The notes under the pieces were generated by a model. The model worked only from the letters and a program-made list of their open reading frames with translations, did no database searches and was not told the origin of the DNA. A program made the translations under genes and the position numbers. Positions 11,976 through 21,921 of a stretch of 64,000 nt of DNA are shown here, one piece after another. Numbering within the stretch: position 1 is the stretch's first letter; each line of letters opens with the position of its first letter. Source of the DNA: Miscanthus floridulus (taxonomy: Eukaryota; Streptophyta; Magnoliopsida; Poales; Poaceae); NCBI RefSeq assembly GCF_019320115.1, contig NC_089589.1, positions 21,176,749 through 21,240,748 on the forward strand, given 5' to 3'.

Positions 11976-12373
11976 GGAGGGCAGGGAGACCCACTAAAGA
12001 GACGGATCGTTTTGGATACGCAAAACAAAGACGAACCGATTCCGCACGCAGCATACAGCCAAGCAGTAACCAAGCTCTTGGCATCCTTTCGACCCTTCCA
12101 TTAGAGACTTGGGACCTGTCCCTCTCTCGACCGTTTGTACGCCCTACTAAGAACCCTTTTTGGTACTAATAACACGAGCAGCAGCAAACTGGACGTAGGG
12201 ACATTCTGTTCGAAACAGTATAAATCTTGTGTTCTTTAGTGCACCATCCAAGCCTAACGTGCAACAATTATAAATTTACTAGTTGTTTTTTGTTCGAAAC
12301 ACCGACACCTTGTATAGATGTTAATATTAGATTAGTTAGTATACTTATAGTTAGAATAGGTATTAATATTACT

Positions 12374-13533
12374 ATGGAAATTACGTACGACGATTTCAAT
12401 GACTTGATGGAGTTTCTTGAAATGCTTTTGTAGATGAATTGTTGTGTTAGAGTTTTATACGGAGAAAGTGTTAGGAGAGAAGATGATATGTTTGAGGATA
12501 TGAAAGAAGAATTAGAATGGTTTGATCAACATCCTATCTTCAACGACCTTTGTGTCTGTTTTAATACAAAGTTTGGCGATGATTTCACACTGAAGGGGAG
12601 GTTTGATACTGGGAATACTAGGGCACACTATGTCCTCATGCCCTTACGCGACCCTGCTCACTGGTCTCGCTATAATAGGGTGCTCCAATGTTCCAATGTG
12701 CCCATGGCTGAGGTGGTGGTGGAGAATAGGTACAGGATGCAGGGTGTTCAGGATGGTCCGTCCATTAATGGTTTTGGATGCAATGAACCAGAATTAGGGG
12801 TCGAAGAAGAAGCAACTCAAGATAACATGGATTTAGACGGTCAGTTGATGCAGGAGCCGTTTCATTCAACTGTAGTAGGCTGTATAAGCAATGACTTCGA
12901 TGTGAATGAGTTCGAACGGTAAGAGGAGGAGGAGGACATGATCGGTGATGTTGTTAGCAGTGATTCAGATGATTCTGATGATGACTAAGGAGGTACAGAT
13001 GCTATGCCAACACCGGTTGATGCCATGCCAGTATCGGTTCATGCTATGCCATTATCAGTACCAACTGAGGTACTTCATGCTATGCCGGCTCAGGATAGAC
13101 TAGTCATAGATTTGCCAGAGGGTGGTACCTCATATGATTCATGAGGTAGAATAGGAGGCGCTTCACAGTACGTTCCACCACCACCTTACACAGCGATTGA
13201 GCTTGAGCAACTAAGGTGGATGAACGTACCTTTCAGGGGCATTCCGAACTATAGGATGTCAACATGACCGATATGGCAGTTTGTGACACCGGTCTTCAGA
13301 TGTGTAGAAAATCATTATATGACCATGAGAAAGAAACCCTTAGATAGGGGATGATATTCAATACAATGTCAGAGATGAAGCTCTTTCTTCAGGACCATGT
13401 TGTGTATCACCATAGGCCGTACACCGTCACTCATTCGGACCAGGAGTTGAGGTACCACGTGATATGCAAAAACGGTTGTATGTGGAGGTTAAATGCACGA
13501 AAGAGACAGAGTGATGGCAAGTGGAGGAGCTCA
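12374..13533 (+). pseudogene. Mutator-like (MULE) transposase, N-terminal remnant
   Basis: Plus-strand coding sequence broken by stops: an acidic N-terminal region (12374-13140, with runs of E and D near 12920-12990), a Pro-rich spacer (12994-13270), then a MuDR-type DNA-binding domain at 13351-13533. In that domain the order is MIFNTMSEMKLFL, HSDQELRYHVICKNGCMWRL and ARKRQSDGKW, the usual pattern of a plant MuDR N-terminal domain ahead of the (missing) catalytic domain. Stops include TAG 12431-12433 and TAA 12986-12988. Coding similarity stops abruptly after KWRSS, where a GC-rich unit begins that is repeated downstream. Confidence 0.65.
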
Positions 13534-14678
13534 TAGAATCCGCCAGGCGCGGGCGGGAGCGGGCAAGCGACCTTGCTGCTCGGGCAGGCGGGACTGGCCG
13601 CGGGGCTTTTATTTGGCTCTGCCGTGCCACGGATCAGGGCGCGGCACTGCCACGCCAAGATCGGTGGCGCGGCAGGCCCTGCCATGTCAGCCGGTCAGCC
13701 TCTCCGGTCGTCGCCACGTCAGCCATCCGCCGCGCCACCATGTATGGCGCGGTACATGCATTTCGTCACGCAATGACAATAGGCGCGGCCAGAAGTGTTA
13801 GTTTTGAAAAAAAAAGTCAGTATTAGATTCAAAATTAGTTTACAAAAATATTAAAATTAAAAAAAATCTAGTTCGCAAACAAATGCGCAGCATTCCATCG
13901 CACGCTGATGCACCGCCGGGACCGCAGCGTCAGAGGATACAATAAATAAACTCGCTCGGGAGCCAAAAGCTTTGAAATGTGCATCGCCAGTCGCCACGCC
14001 ACCCTCTGGGATTTCTGGCCTTCTGGGTGACAGATAAATTTTATTTTTGGGCAGAGGTTGAATCACCACTGGCTGTCCCCTGCAGGCGCCATAATCACTC
14101 GGTGCCCTGTAAAGGCCTCTTTGGCTCACGGGGAGATCGAAGGAAAACAATAGGAATCGCTAAGCGTAGGAAAGGAAAGCAAGTGGAGTTCCAGAGGAAT
14201 CACTCCTTTCCTTTGGCACCGTGCTCGGACGACGCGGGCGCAGGAGCTGGCGCTGGGGTGCCTCTAGCGCCTCACCGCGGCGGACGGGGACGACGACGAG
14301 GACCAGCGCCTCACCGTGGGGGACGGGGACGTTTTTTTATAAGGGGGACGCCACTGTTGCCTCGGTCTTCGTGAAAACAAGAGCTGGGAGCAGATGTTTT
14401 CGTTCCCGTGTCGTTGTGAGTGACGAAATCCTATGGATTCGATTCCTGCGTGATTCCTGCGTTTCACCTATGCGTTCCCAAACAAGCGCTGACGTCATCA
14501 AATCATATGGATTCGATTCCTTCGTTTTGCCAGCGTTTCACCCGTGATCCAAAGGACCCCTAAAAAAGAGGCACGAACACCCAGCAAAGCAAAAGGGCAA
14601 AAGATGAGAGGCCGAAGCCAGGAATTTCTCGTGGTTGACGACGGTGCATGATCGAGCGGGTTAATTAATTAATAATTA

Positions 14679-14916
14679 GCCCTTGTTTAGTGGAGGGAAG
14701 TTTGGAGTCTGGGTTACTGTAGCACTTTCGCTTTTATTTGGCAATTAGTGTTCAAACATGAACTAATTAGGCTCAAAACATTCGGCTCGTAATTTCTCCT
14801 CAAACTGTGCAATTAGTTTTTTTTCGTCTACATTTAATGCTTCATGTACGGGCCGCAAACATTCGATGTGATGGCTAATGTAGTACTTTTTTGGATTTTG
14901 GGTTGAAAATAAACAT
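14679..14916. mobile_element. Tourist-like MITE in unit A
   Basis: About 238 bp, starting GCCCTTGTTTAGTGG and ending ...AAAATAAACATC, with the internal words 'aattaggctcaaaac' and 'tttaatgcttcat' shared with the other ~240-bp MITEs here. Absent from the matching place in the later copy (17200-17230). Confidence 0.65.
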
Positions 14917-15221
14917 CGTGACCGGTGCAGCCACAGATCACATCCTGGCATCGGCAAGCCTAAGTAGGAGCAGGAGTAGACTAGCTGCTGCCGTCTACTG
15001 AGTGCAGTAGATTACATCGTCGTCAGCTTGCGTGTACGTTCCGCAACCTCACCTGTGCTGCTGCTGACCGCTGACTGCTGCCTGCTACACCACTCACGTC
15101 CGCAGCGCGGTGCCGTGTTCTGCAGTACTAGCAATAATGGTCATGTGGCCGGCGGGAGCGTTGCCGCGTCATTCTCCAAGCCGCTTCAGTTTCACGTCCA
15201 GATCCTCGGCGCGGTAGTTTT

Positions 15222-15466
15222 GGGCCCAGTTTAGTTACCCAAAAATTTTGCAAAATTTTTCACATTCCCCGTCACATCGAATCCTTGGACGCATGCATGA
15301 AGCATTAAATATAAATAAAAAATAAAACTAATTACACAGTTTAGACAAAATCCACGGGACGAATCTTTTAAGTTTAATTAGACTATGATTGGATACTATT
15401 TGCCAAATAACAACGAAAACGCTACAGTAGCCATTTTGCAAAAATTTTTGCATCTAAACAAGGCCT
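15222..15466. mobile_element. Tourist-like MITE in unit A (second)
   Basis: Ends GGGCCCAGTTTAGTTA and ...CATCTAAACAAGGCCT form the terminal inverted repeat, with a 'caaaattttgcaaaa' motif inside each end. About 245 bp, no ORF. Confidence 0.7.
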
Positions 15467-16318
15467 TGGTCACGTCATCGTTCAGCGGTCTTGGTCGTTG
15501 TCATGTCATCGCTGCTACTGCGTCCACGTGTATGTTGTGTATCACCATATGTTGTACACCGTCACTCATTCGGACCAGGAGTTGAGGTATCACGTGATAT
15601 GCAAAAACGATTGTACGTGGAGGTTAAATGCACGAAAGAGACAGAGTGATGGTAAGTGGAGAAGCTCGTAGAGTTCGCCGGGCGCGAGCGGGAGCGGGCA
15701 AGCGGCCTTGGCCTTGCTGCTCGGGCAGGCATGACTAGCCGCAGGGCTTTTATTAGTCTCTGCCGCGCCACAGATCAGGACGCGGCACTGCCGCGCCAAA
15801 ATAAGTGGCGCGGCAGGCCCTACCATGTCAGCCGCTCAGCCTCTTCGGTCGTCGCCACGTCAGTCATCCGCCGCTCCACCATGCATCACGTGGTATAGAT
15901 ATTTCGCCGCGCCATGTCAATAGGTGGGATCAAAAGTGTTAGTTTTGAAAAAAAAAAAACAGCAGTGCTTGATTAAAAATTAGTTTAAAAATATTAAAAT
16001 TATAAAAAAATCTAGTTCGCAAACAAATGCACTGCATCCCACGGTATGCTGATGGACCGCAGCGTCAGAGGATACAATAAATAAACTCGCTCTGGAGCCA
16101 AAAGCTTTGAAACGTGTGCATCGCCAGTTGCCACGCCAGCCTCTGGGATTTCTGGCCTTCTGGGCGACAGATAAATTTTATTTTTGGGCAGAGGGTGAAT
16201 CACCACTGGCTGTCCCCTGCAGGCGTCACAATCACTGGGTGCCCTGTAAAAAAGAGGCACGAACACCCAGCAAAAGGGTAAAAGATGACATGTCCAAGCC
16301 AGGAATTTCTCGTGGTTG

Positions 16319-16580
16319 GTTCCCACCAAATCTAAACTTTGGCACTATGCAAAAAGAAGATTTTCTTTCACATCAAACTTACGGTACATGCATAGAGTAC
16401 TAAATGTTGACGAAATCAAAAACTAATTACACAGTTTGGTTGTACTTTGCGAGACGAACGTTTTGAGCCTAATTAGTCAACGATTGGACAATTATTACCA
16501 AAGACGAACAAAATGCTACAGTGTGCTACAGTAACATGAAAATTTGGCGGCGCCGTTCCCGGCGTAACTAAACATGGCCT
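16319..16580. mobile_element. Tourist-like MITE in unit B
   Basis: Starts GTTCCCACCAAATCTAAAC and ends ...GTAACTAAACATGGCCT, inserted after 'cgtggttg', a place that is continuous in unit A. Diverged terminal repeats. Confidence 0.55.
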
Positions 16581-17084
16581 AAGGCTGGACGACCTCGTTA
16601 GCTCGCTCGGATCGTGGCTGGCTCGACTCGGCTCGGTTTGTTATGATAACAAGCCGAGCCGAGCAAAGATTTTAGCTCGTTAGTTATAATGCGCCAACTT
16701 GAGCCAGCTCGCGAGCTAAACAAGCTAAGCTTTTAGAAAAAAAAGTATCAAAATTTATATTAGTTTTTGTATTACTTCATGTCTTGCACTTTACAATTGA
16801 CTGGTAACTGGTCTAGATCCTATAAATTGACTGGTAACTGGTCTAAATGCATTTCTTTTGTATTATTATTATTCTCAAACTTTAGATAAATGCAAATATT
16901 ATATTTTGTATATTTTTTATACCTGTCTCGCGAGCTTAACGAGCCTGCTCGAGCTTTTAACGAGCCGAACTGAGCTGGCTTTCTAACTCGTTAGGATAAC
17001 AAGCCGAGCCGAGCTAGCTCGTTATCTTAACGAGCTATAACGAGCTGAGGCGAAACGAATCGAGTCGGCTCGTTATCCAGCCTT
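16581..17084. mobile_element. Inverted-repeat element with GAGCCGAGC palindromes
   Basis: Terminal inverted repeat AAGGCTGGA...TATCCAGCCTT. Each end holds several copies of 'ctcgttagctcg', 'taacaagccgagccgagc' and 'aacgagc', so the ends fold into extended hairpins around an AT-rich centre (16740-16920). About 504 bp, no coding capacity, superfamily not assigned. Confidence 0.6.
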
Positions 17085-17284
17085 ATTGACGACGGTGCAT
17101 GATCGAGAGGGTTAACCATGGAGACGTGCAAAAGGGCAAAAGATGAGAGGCCCAAGCCAGGAATTTCTCGTGGTTGACCACGGTGCATGATCGAGCGGGT
17201 TAATTAATTAATAATTAGCGTTAACCATGGAGACGTGACCGGTGCAGCCACAGGTCACGTCCTGGCAGCGGCAAGTCCAAGTAG

Positions 17285-17525
17285 GGCCTTGTTTAGATCA
17301 CCTCCAAATTCCAAGTTTTTTCACTCTCTCTCTATCACATCAATTTTTAGCCGCTTGCATGGAGCATTAAATATGGGTAAAAAAATAACTAATTGCACAG
17401 TTTAGTTGGAAATCACGAGATGAATCTTTTGAGCTTAGTTGGTCCACGATTGGACAATATTTACCAAATAAGACGAAAGTGCTACTATTCATCGGGTTGC
17501 AATTTTTTGCAATCTAAACATGGCC
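17285..17525. mobile_element. Tourist-like MITE with TAG target duplication
   Basis: GGCCTTGTTTAGATC...AATCTAAACATGGCC, 241 bp, flanked by TAG at 17282-17284 and 17526-17528. The empty site 'aagtaggagtagg' is present at 19608-19622. A 3-bp TSD fits PIF/Harbinger. Confidence 0.8.
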
Positions 17526-18140
17526 TAGGAGTAGGAGTAGACTAGCTGCTGCCGTCTACTGAGTGCAGTAGAGTACACCATATGTTGTACACCGTCACTC
17601 TTTCGGACCAGGAGTTGAGGACCACGTGATATGTAAAAACGGTTGTATATGAAGGTTAAATGCACGAAAGAGACAGAGTGATGGCAAGTGGAGGAGCTCG
17701 CAGAGTCCGTCGGGCGCGGGCGGGAGAGGGCAAGCGGCCTTGCTGCTCGGGCAGGCAGGACTGGCCACGAGACTTTTATTTGGCTCTGCCGCGCCACGGA
17801 TCAGTGCGCGGCACTGCCGCGACAAGATCAGTGGCGCGGTAGGCCCTGCCATGTCAGCCTCTTCAGTCGTCGCCATGTCAGCCACCCGTCGCGCCACCAT
17901 GCATGGCGCGGTACAGGTATTTCGCCCCATCATGGCAATAGACACGACAAAAAATGTTAGTTTTGAAAAAAAAACAGCAATGCTAGATTCAAAATTAGTA
18001 TAAAAAATATTAAAATTTAAAAAAAAATCTAGTTCGCAAACAAATGCACTGCATCCCATCGCATGCTGATGCACCGCCGGGACCGTAGCGTCAGAGGATA
18101 CAATAAATAAACTCGCTCCGGAGCCAAAAGCTTTGAAATG

Positions 18141-19001
18141 GGAAAAAGTCTACTCCACCCCTCAACTATGGGGGTGGTCTACATAACCACTCAACTATGA
18201 AACGGTCTGGTTTACCGCCTGAACTTTCCAAAATCGTCTATTTTACCCTCAGGCGGTTTTCCGCGGCGGTTTTGCTACAGTGGCAGGGGTTTTGTCTTTT
18301 TTTCTTATTTCCGCTGAATCTTTGAAAAATCATAGTAAATCACAGAAAAATCATAAAATAGAAAAATCTAATTTTGTTGCACTCCACATGAGTAGATCTA
18401 AACAGTGAACATATAATATAATACGCTTTAGTATAAAGTTTTTGCTGTAGCTTTAGATTAATTGGAAAATCCATTTTTGTCTATAATTAATTAGAATAAT
18501 TCATAGCTGCAGCTTCTATGGTCCAATTGTGGTGAAATTTTTATGCTAGGTAATTATTATATGCTTAAACTATAGTAAAAATTTCGTACTCATTGGACCA
18601 TGTATAACTTAGTTATAGATAAATTCCAATTAATTACAGACAAAATTAGATTTTCTAATTAATATAAATCTACAGTAAAAGTTTTGTGATAAAGTGTACC
18701 ATATTATATGTTCACTGTGTAGATCTACTCATGTAGAGTCCAACAAAATTAGATTTTCCATTTTATGATTTTTCTGTGATTTACTATGATTTTTCAAAGA
18801 TTCAGCGGAAATAAGAAAAAAAAAAGACAAAACCCCTGTCACTGTAGCAAACCCGCCGTTACTGTATCAAAACCGCCGCTGAAAACCGTATGAGGGTAAA
18901 ATAGACAGTTTTGAAAAGTTTAGGGGGTAAATCAGACCGTTTCATAGTTGAGGGGGTTATGTAGACCACCCCATAGTTGGGGGTGGAGTAGACTTTTTCC
19001 G
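18141..19001. mobile_element. Long-TIR palindromic element (MULE-like) with 9-bp TSD
   Basis: Left end GGAAAAAGTCTACTCCACCC and right end GGGTGGAGTAGACTTTTTCC(G) are inverted, and similarity continues inward about 380 bp on both sides ('tgaaacggtct', 'gattcagcggaaataag', 'gtagatctactcatg'), leaving a small centre. TTTGAAATG flanks it at 18132-18140 and 19002-19010. Units A (13972-13980) and B lack the element at the same site, so this is a verified insertion. Long TIRs and a 9-bp TSD suggest Mutator superfamily; no transposase. Confidence 0.8.
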
Positions 19002-19094
19002 TTTGAAATGTGTACATCGCCAGTCGCCACGCCACCCTCTGGGATTTCTGGCCTTCTGGGCGACAGATAAATTTTATTTTTGGGCAGAGGGTGA

Positions 19095-19336
19095 GCGCGT
19101 GTTTAGTTCGTTGAAGTTTGGAATTTGGGCTACTGTAACACTTTCGTTTTTATTTGGTAATTAGTGTTCAATCATGGACTAATTAGGCTCAAAACGTTCG
19201 TCTCGTAATTTCCAACCAAACTGTGTAATTAGTTTTTTTTTCATATACATTTAATGCTCCATACACATATCGCAAGATTCGATATAATAGGTACTGTATC
19301 ATTTTTTGGGATTTTGGTTGGGAACTAAACACGGGC
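19095..19336. mobile_element. Tourist-like MITE with TGA target duplication
   Basis: GCGCGTGTTTAGTTC...GGAACTAAACACGGGC, 242 bp, flanked by TGA at 19092-19094 and 19337-19339. Units A and B are uninterrupted at 'gggtgaatcacc' or 'ggttgaatcacc'. Confidence 0.8.
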
Positions 19337-19690
19337 TGAATCACCGCGCCACAATCACTCGGTGCCCTGTAAAAAAGAGGCACGAACACCCAGCAAAAGG
19401 GCAAAAGATGAGAGGCCCAAGCCAGGAATTTCTCGTGGTTGACGACGGTGCATGATCGAGAGGGTTAACCATGGAGACGTGCAAAAGGGCAAAAGATGAG
19501 AGGCCCAAGCCAGGAATTTCTCGTGGACCACGGTGCATGATCGATAGGGTTAACCATGGAGACGTGACCGGTGCTGCCACAGGTGACGTCCTGACAGTGG
19601 CAAGCCCAAGTAGGAGTAGGAGTAGACTAGCTGCTGCCGTCTACGGAGTGCAGTAGAGTACACCGTCGTCGGCTTTGCGTGCTGCACCAC

Positions 19691-20300
19691 TCACGTCCGC
19701 AGCGCGGTGCCTAAGTAGGAGTAGGAGTAGACTAGCTGCTGCCGTCTACCGAGCCCTTATTTAGTTGGCGAAATTTTTTAAAAAATAGTACAGTAATATT
19801 TTAGTTGTTATTTGACAATTAGTGTCTAATTATAGTCTAATTAGACTTAAAAAATTCGTCTCGTGAATTTCGTCTAAACTGTGTAATTAGTTTTATTTTT
19901 TATTTATATTTAATGATTCATGCATGTGTCTAAAAATTTAATGTGACGAGGAATCTTAAAAAAAATTTATAAAATTTTAGCAAATAAACACTACCTGAGT
20001 GCAGTAGAGTACACCAACGTCAGCTTGCGTGAGCGCGGTGCCGTGTTCGGCAGGACTAGCAGTCCTGTGGCCGTCGGAGGCATTGGCGCGCCCTTCTCCA
20101 CGCCGCGTCAGTGCGTCATCCAGATCTGCGGCGCGGCAGCTCTTGCTACCGCAGCATTCAGTGATTTTGGTCGCTGGCACGTCATCGTCCCTACCACACC
20201 CACGAATAGGCATGACCAAAAATATTAGTTTTAAAGAAGAAAAATAAACAATGTTATATTTAAAAATAATTTTAAAAAAATTTTAAAAAATAAAAAAAAT
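19691..20300 (+). repeat. Partial repeat unit D
   Basis: Resembles the distal part of unit A ('gtcagcttgcgtg', 'gcgcggtgccgtgttc', 'cgcgtcagtgcgtcatccagatc') and the AT-rich tail, but lacks the MuDR fragment. A MITE (19753-19995) is inside. Confidence 0.6.
19753..19995. mobile_element. Tourist-like MITE in unit D
   Basis: GCCCTTATTTAGTTGG...GCAAATAAACACTACC, 243 bp. The 3-bp flanks are CGA and TGA, one transition apart; the empty site in unit A reads TGA. Confidence 0.7.
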
Positions 20301-20600
20301 CCAGCCGAGCAAAGGTCCCTCGGTCCATGGAGACGCCATAAGGATCTTGCTAGAGAGATCTGCAGCCTGTTTGGCTAGGGTTAAAATGATCGTATACGAT
20401 CGTAGATTATTATTGCTGGTTGATTTAGTGCGAGCAAAAAATATTATACTGACTAGAAATTTTCGATCGTCTGGACCCGCCCTAAACCCCGGGGACATTT
20501 CAAATCTTTCGGCCGGAGCCTACCGTGGGGTAGTTGTCTGACACCTGAGGAGGAATTCTGCAACGTCAGCTTTAGCAAGCATTGCTCCTCCACTCTACTC
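20301..20600. other. Intergenic, no gene seen
   Basis: Mixed sequence with a short palindrome 'gatcgtatacgatc' (20388-20401). No coding, RNA gene or repeat relationship could be supported. Confidence 0.4.
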
Positions 20601-20852
20601 TAGGGTATGTTTGGTTCGACTAGTAGCTACTAAATTTAATATTTTTAGGTATTTTAGTAACTTTTTAATCAAATGCTATGACTAAAAGCTATTAAAAATG
20701 TTCTAGTCCTCTCTAGTACTAAAAGTGACTAAACCGTTTGAGAACCAAACTTTCGCTACGAGACAACGCAATTTTCGCAATTAGTCCATATTTAATACTT
20801 CACATGTCTAAAATTCGATAGGACAGAAATTTTAGGAGCCATAACATGCCTT
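20601..20852. mobile_element. MITE with TGTTTGG-type ends
   Basis: Starts TAGGGTATGTTTGGTT and ends CCATAACATGCCTTA, an imperfect inverted repeat, with 'agctactaaattta' and 'tagtactaaaag' inside. Related to the outer element at 20944-21371. Confidence 0.5.
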
Positions 20853-20943
20853 AGTCTGCACTAGGGTCTGTTTCAGACAATGTGAAAGATGCTGACATTG
20901 ACAGGCAAACAACCGTGGGCGGCACACACAAAGTGGATCTATT

Positions 20944-21371
20944 AGGCATGTTTGGTTCATCTAGCAGCTATTAAATTTAGTAGCTTTTAGGTAGTGTTTA
21001 GTTAGCGAATTTTTTTGGAAAATGGTATTGTAGCAATTTCGTTGTTATTTGGTAATTAGTGTCCAATCACAGTCTAATTAGGTTTAAAAGATTCGTCTCG
21101 TGAATTTCGTCTAAACTGTGTAATTAGTTTTATTTTTTATTTATATTTAATGCTTCATGCATGCGTCCAAAGATTCGATGTGGCGGAAAATCTTAAAAAA
21201 ATTTTGCAAAATTTTGGGAACTAAACACTATCTTAGTCTTTTTAGTAACTTTTTTGTCAAATATTATGACTAAATATGACTAAAAGGTCTTTAGTCCTCT
21301 TTAGTAACTCTGGAGTTACTAAAAATGATTAAACCATTTAGTAGGTACTAAAGTTTAGTAGGCCAAACGAC
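20944..21371. mobile_element. MITE interrupted by a second MITE
   Basis: Outer ends AGGCATGTTTGGTTCATC and ...AGTAGGCCAAACGACGC. It is related to 20601-20852 ('ctattaaatttagtagctttta') and is split by the element at 20991-21232. Confidence 0.5.
20991..21232. mobile_element. Nested Tourist-like MITE
   Basis: GTAGTGTTTAGTTAGCG...GGGAACTAAACACTATC, 242 bp, lying inside the outer MITE with TTAG on both sides. Confidence 0.65.
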
Positions 21372-21450
21372 GCTCCAGCAGCAGTTTCTCTGCAGTTGCC
21401 CTGAAGTTGAGTCACCGGCGGTAAGTGACAGGCGCCCGTTCCACTTTTAG

Positions 21451-21781
21451 GTGGTGTTTGAATTCAGTAACTAAAATTTAGGAAATGTGTCGGTAGGATG
21501 TTGTATGAGGTGTTTGGATACTAATAAAAAAATAAATTACATAATCCATCAGTACTCCACGAGACGAATTTTGTAAGTCTAATTAAGTCATCATTAGCAT
21601 ATGTTTACTGTAGCACCACATTGTCAAATCATAGACTAATTAGGCTTAAAAGATTCGTCTCGCAAATTAGTCGCAAACTATACAATTAGTTTCATAATTA
21701 ATCTATATTTAATACTGTATACATGTGTCAAACATTCAATGAGACAACGACTAAATTTTAGGAGCAGGAACCAAACACCAC
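21451..21781. mobile_element. MITE abutting the WAK promoter
   Basis: GTGGTGTTTGAATTCAG...GGAACCAAACACCAC, about 331 bp, with perfect 'ggtggtgtttg' type ends. It contains 'attcgtctcgcaaattagtc' as other grass MITEs do. Its right end is 140 bp upstream of the WAK ATG. Confidence 0.7.
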
Positions 21782-21783
21782 CA

Positions 21784-21790
21784 TATATAT
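21784..21790 (+). promoter_or_regulatory. Candidate TATA box of the WAK gene
   Basis: TATATAT directly after the MITE end, about 132 bp before the ATG at 21922. Position is plausible for a plant core promoter; no other TATA-like word lies closer. Confidence 0.35.
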
Positions 21791-21921
21791 CGGATCATGA
21801 CCTCTGGACATATTTGTTTCAAAAAAAAATGACCTCTGGACATATGCTCAGACAAGTAGCTTACGGAGAGAGCAGAGCTCCCAGTCCATCAACAGCTCAA
21901 GAAGACTAGTTAGTGTCAGTC

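Larger units (their letters stand above)
1145..12307 (+). mobile_element. Ty3/gypsy LTR retrotransposon, element 1 (3' two-thirds)
   Basis: Plus-strand order: RT end/RNase H, integrase, long repetitive non-coding zone, a gene on the minus strand, a PPT block, and an LTR running TGTCGGGG...CCGACA (11048-12307). This pol - antisense gene - PPT - LTR layout is that of Tat-lineage gypsy elements. The 5' LTR, gag and protease lie upstream of the inserted CACTA, outside the window. The 5 bp after the LTR, CCTTG, would be the right target-site copy. The element is old: many stops, a frameshift and a small deletion in pol. Confidence 0.85.
11048..12307 (+). repeat. 3' LTR of element 1
   Basis: It starts TGTCGGGGACC directly after the PPT block and ends GAAACACCGACA, giving TG...CA termini and 1,260 bp. 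Inside, 11177-11390 holds about seven ~33-bp repeats of the type 'CCCGA(C/T)GTC(C/T)GAGGGCAGG', and a TATA box lies at 11966-11975. No partner LTR is visible, so no age can be read. Confidence 0.8.
13395..15531 (+). repeat. Repeat unit A (~2.1 kb) carrying the MuDR-domain end
   Basis: First of three related units. Order: end of the MuDR DNA-binding sequence, GC-rich segment ('gggcgggagcgggcaagcg'), AT-rich tail ('agttcgcaaacaaatgc'), 'gcatcgccagtcgccacgcc', 'gaatttctcgtggttgacgacgg', 'gtagactagctgctgccgtctactgagtgcag', then a GC-rich end at 15220. Two MITEs (14679-14916, 15222-15466) are specific to this copy. No gene apart from the MuDR fragment. Confidence 0.8.
15532..17576 (+). repeat. Repeat unit B
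   Basis: Second copy. From 15532 it matches unit A at 13397 onward ('atgttgtgtatcaccat', the MuDR-domain fragment, the GC-rich block, the AT-rich tail). In this copy the MuDR reading frame is further mutated (Gly to Asp, Met to Thr). Its own insertions are a MITE (16319-16580), a GAGCCGAGC-rich inverted-repeat element (16581-17084) and a Tourist-like MITE (17285-17525). Confidence 0.8.
17577..19690 (+). repeat. Repeat unit C
   Basis: Third copy, matching units A and B from 'caccatatgttgtacaccgtcac'. It has an 861-bp palindromic element (18141-19001) and a Tourist-like MITE (19095-19336), plus a local duplication of 'agatgagaggcccaagccaggaatttctcgtgg' (19406 and 19494). Confidence 0.8.

Noticed and set aside
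13427..13826. Ala/Arg-rich ORFs repeated in units A, B and C
   Set aside because: They result from GC-rich repeat sequence in all frames; only the MuDR-domain frame has recognisable motifs.
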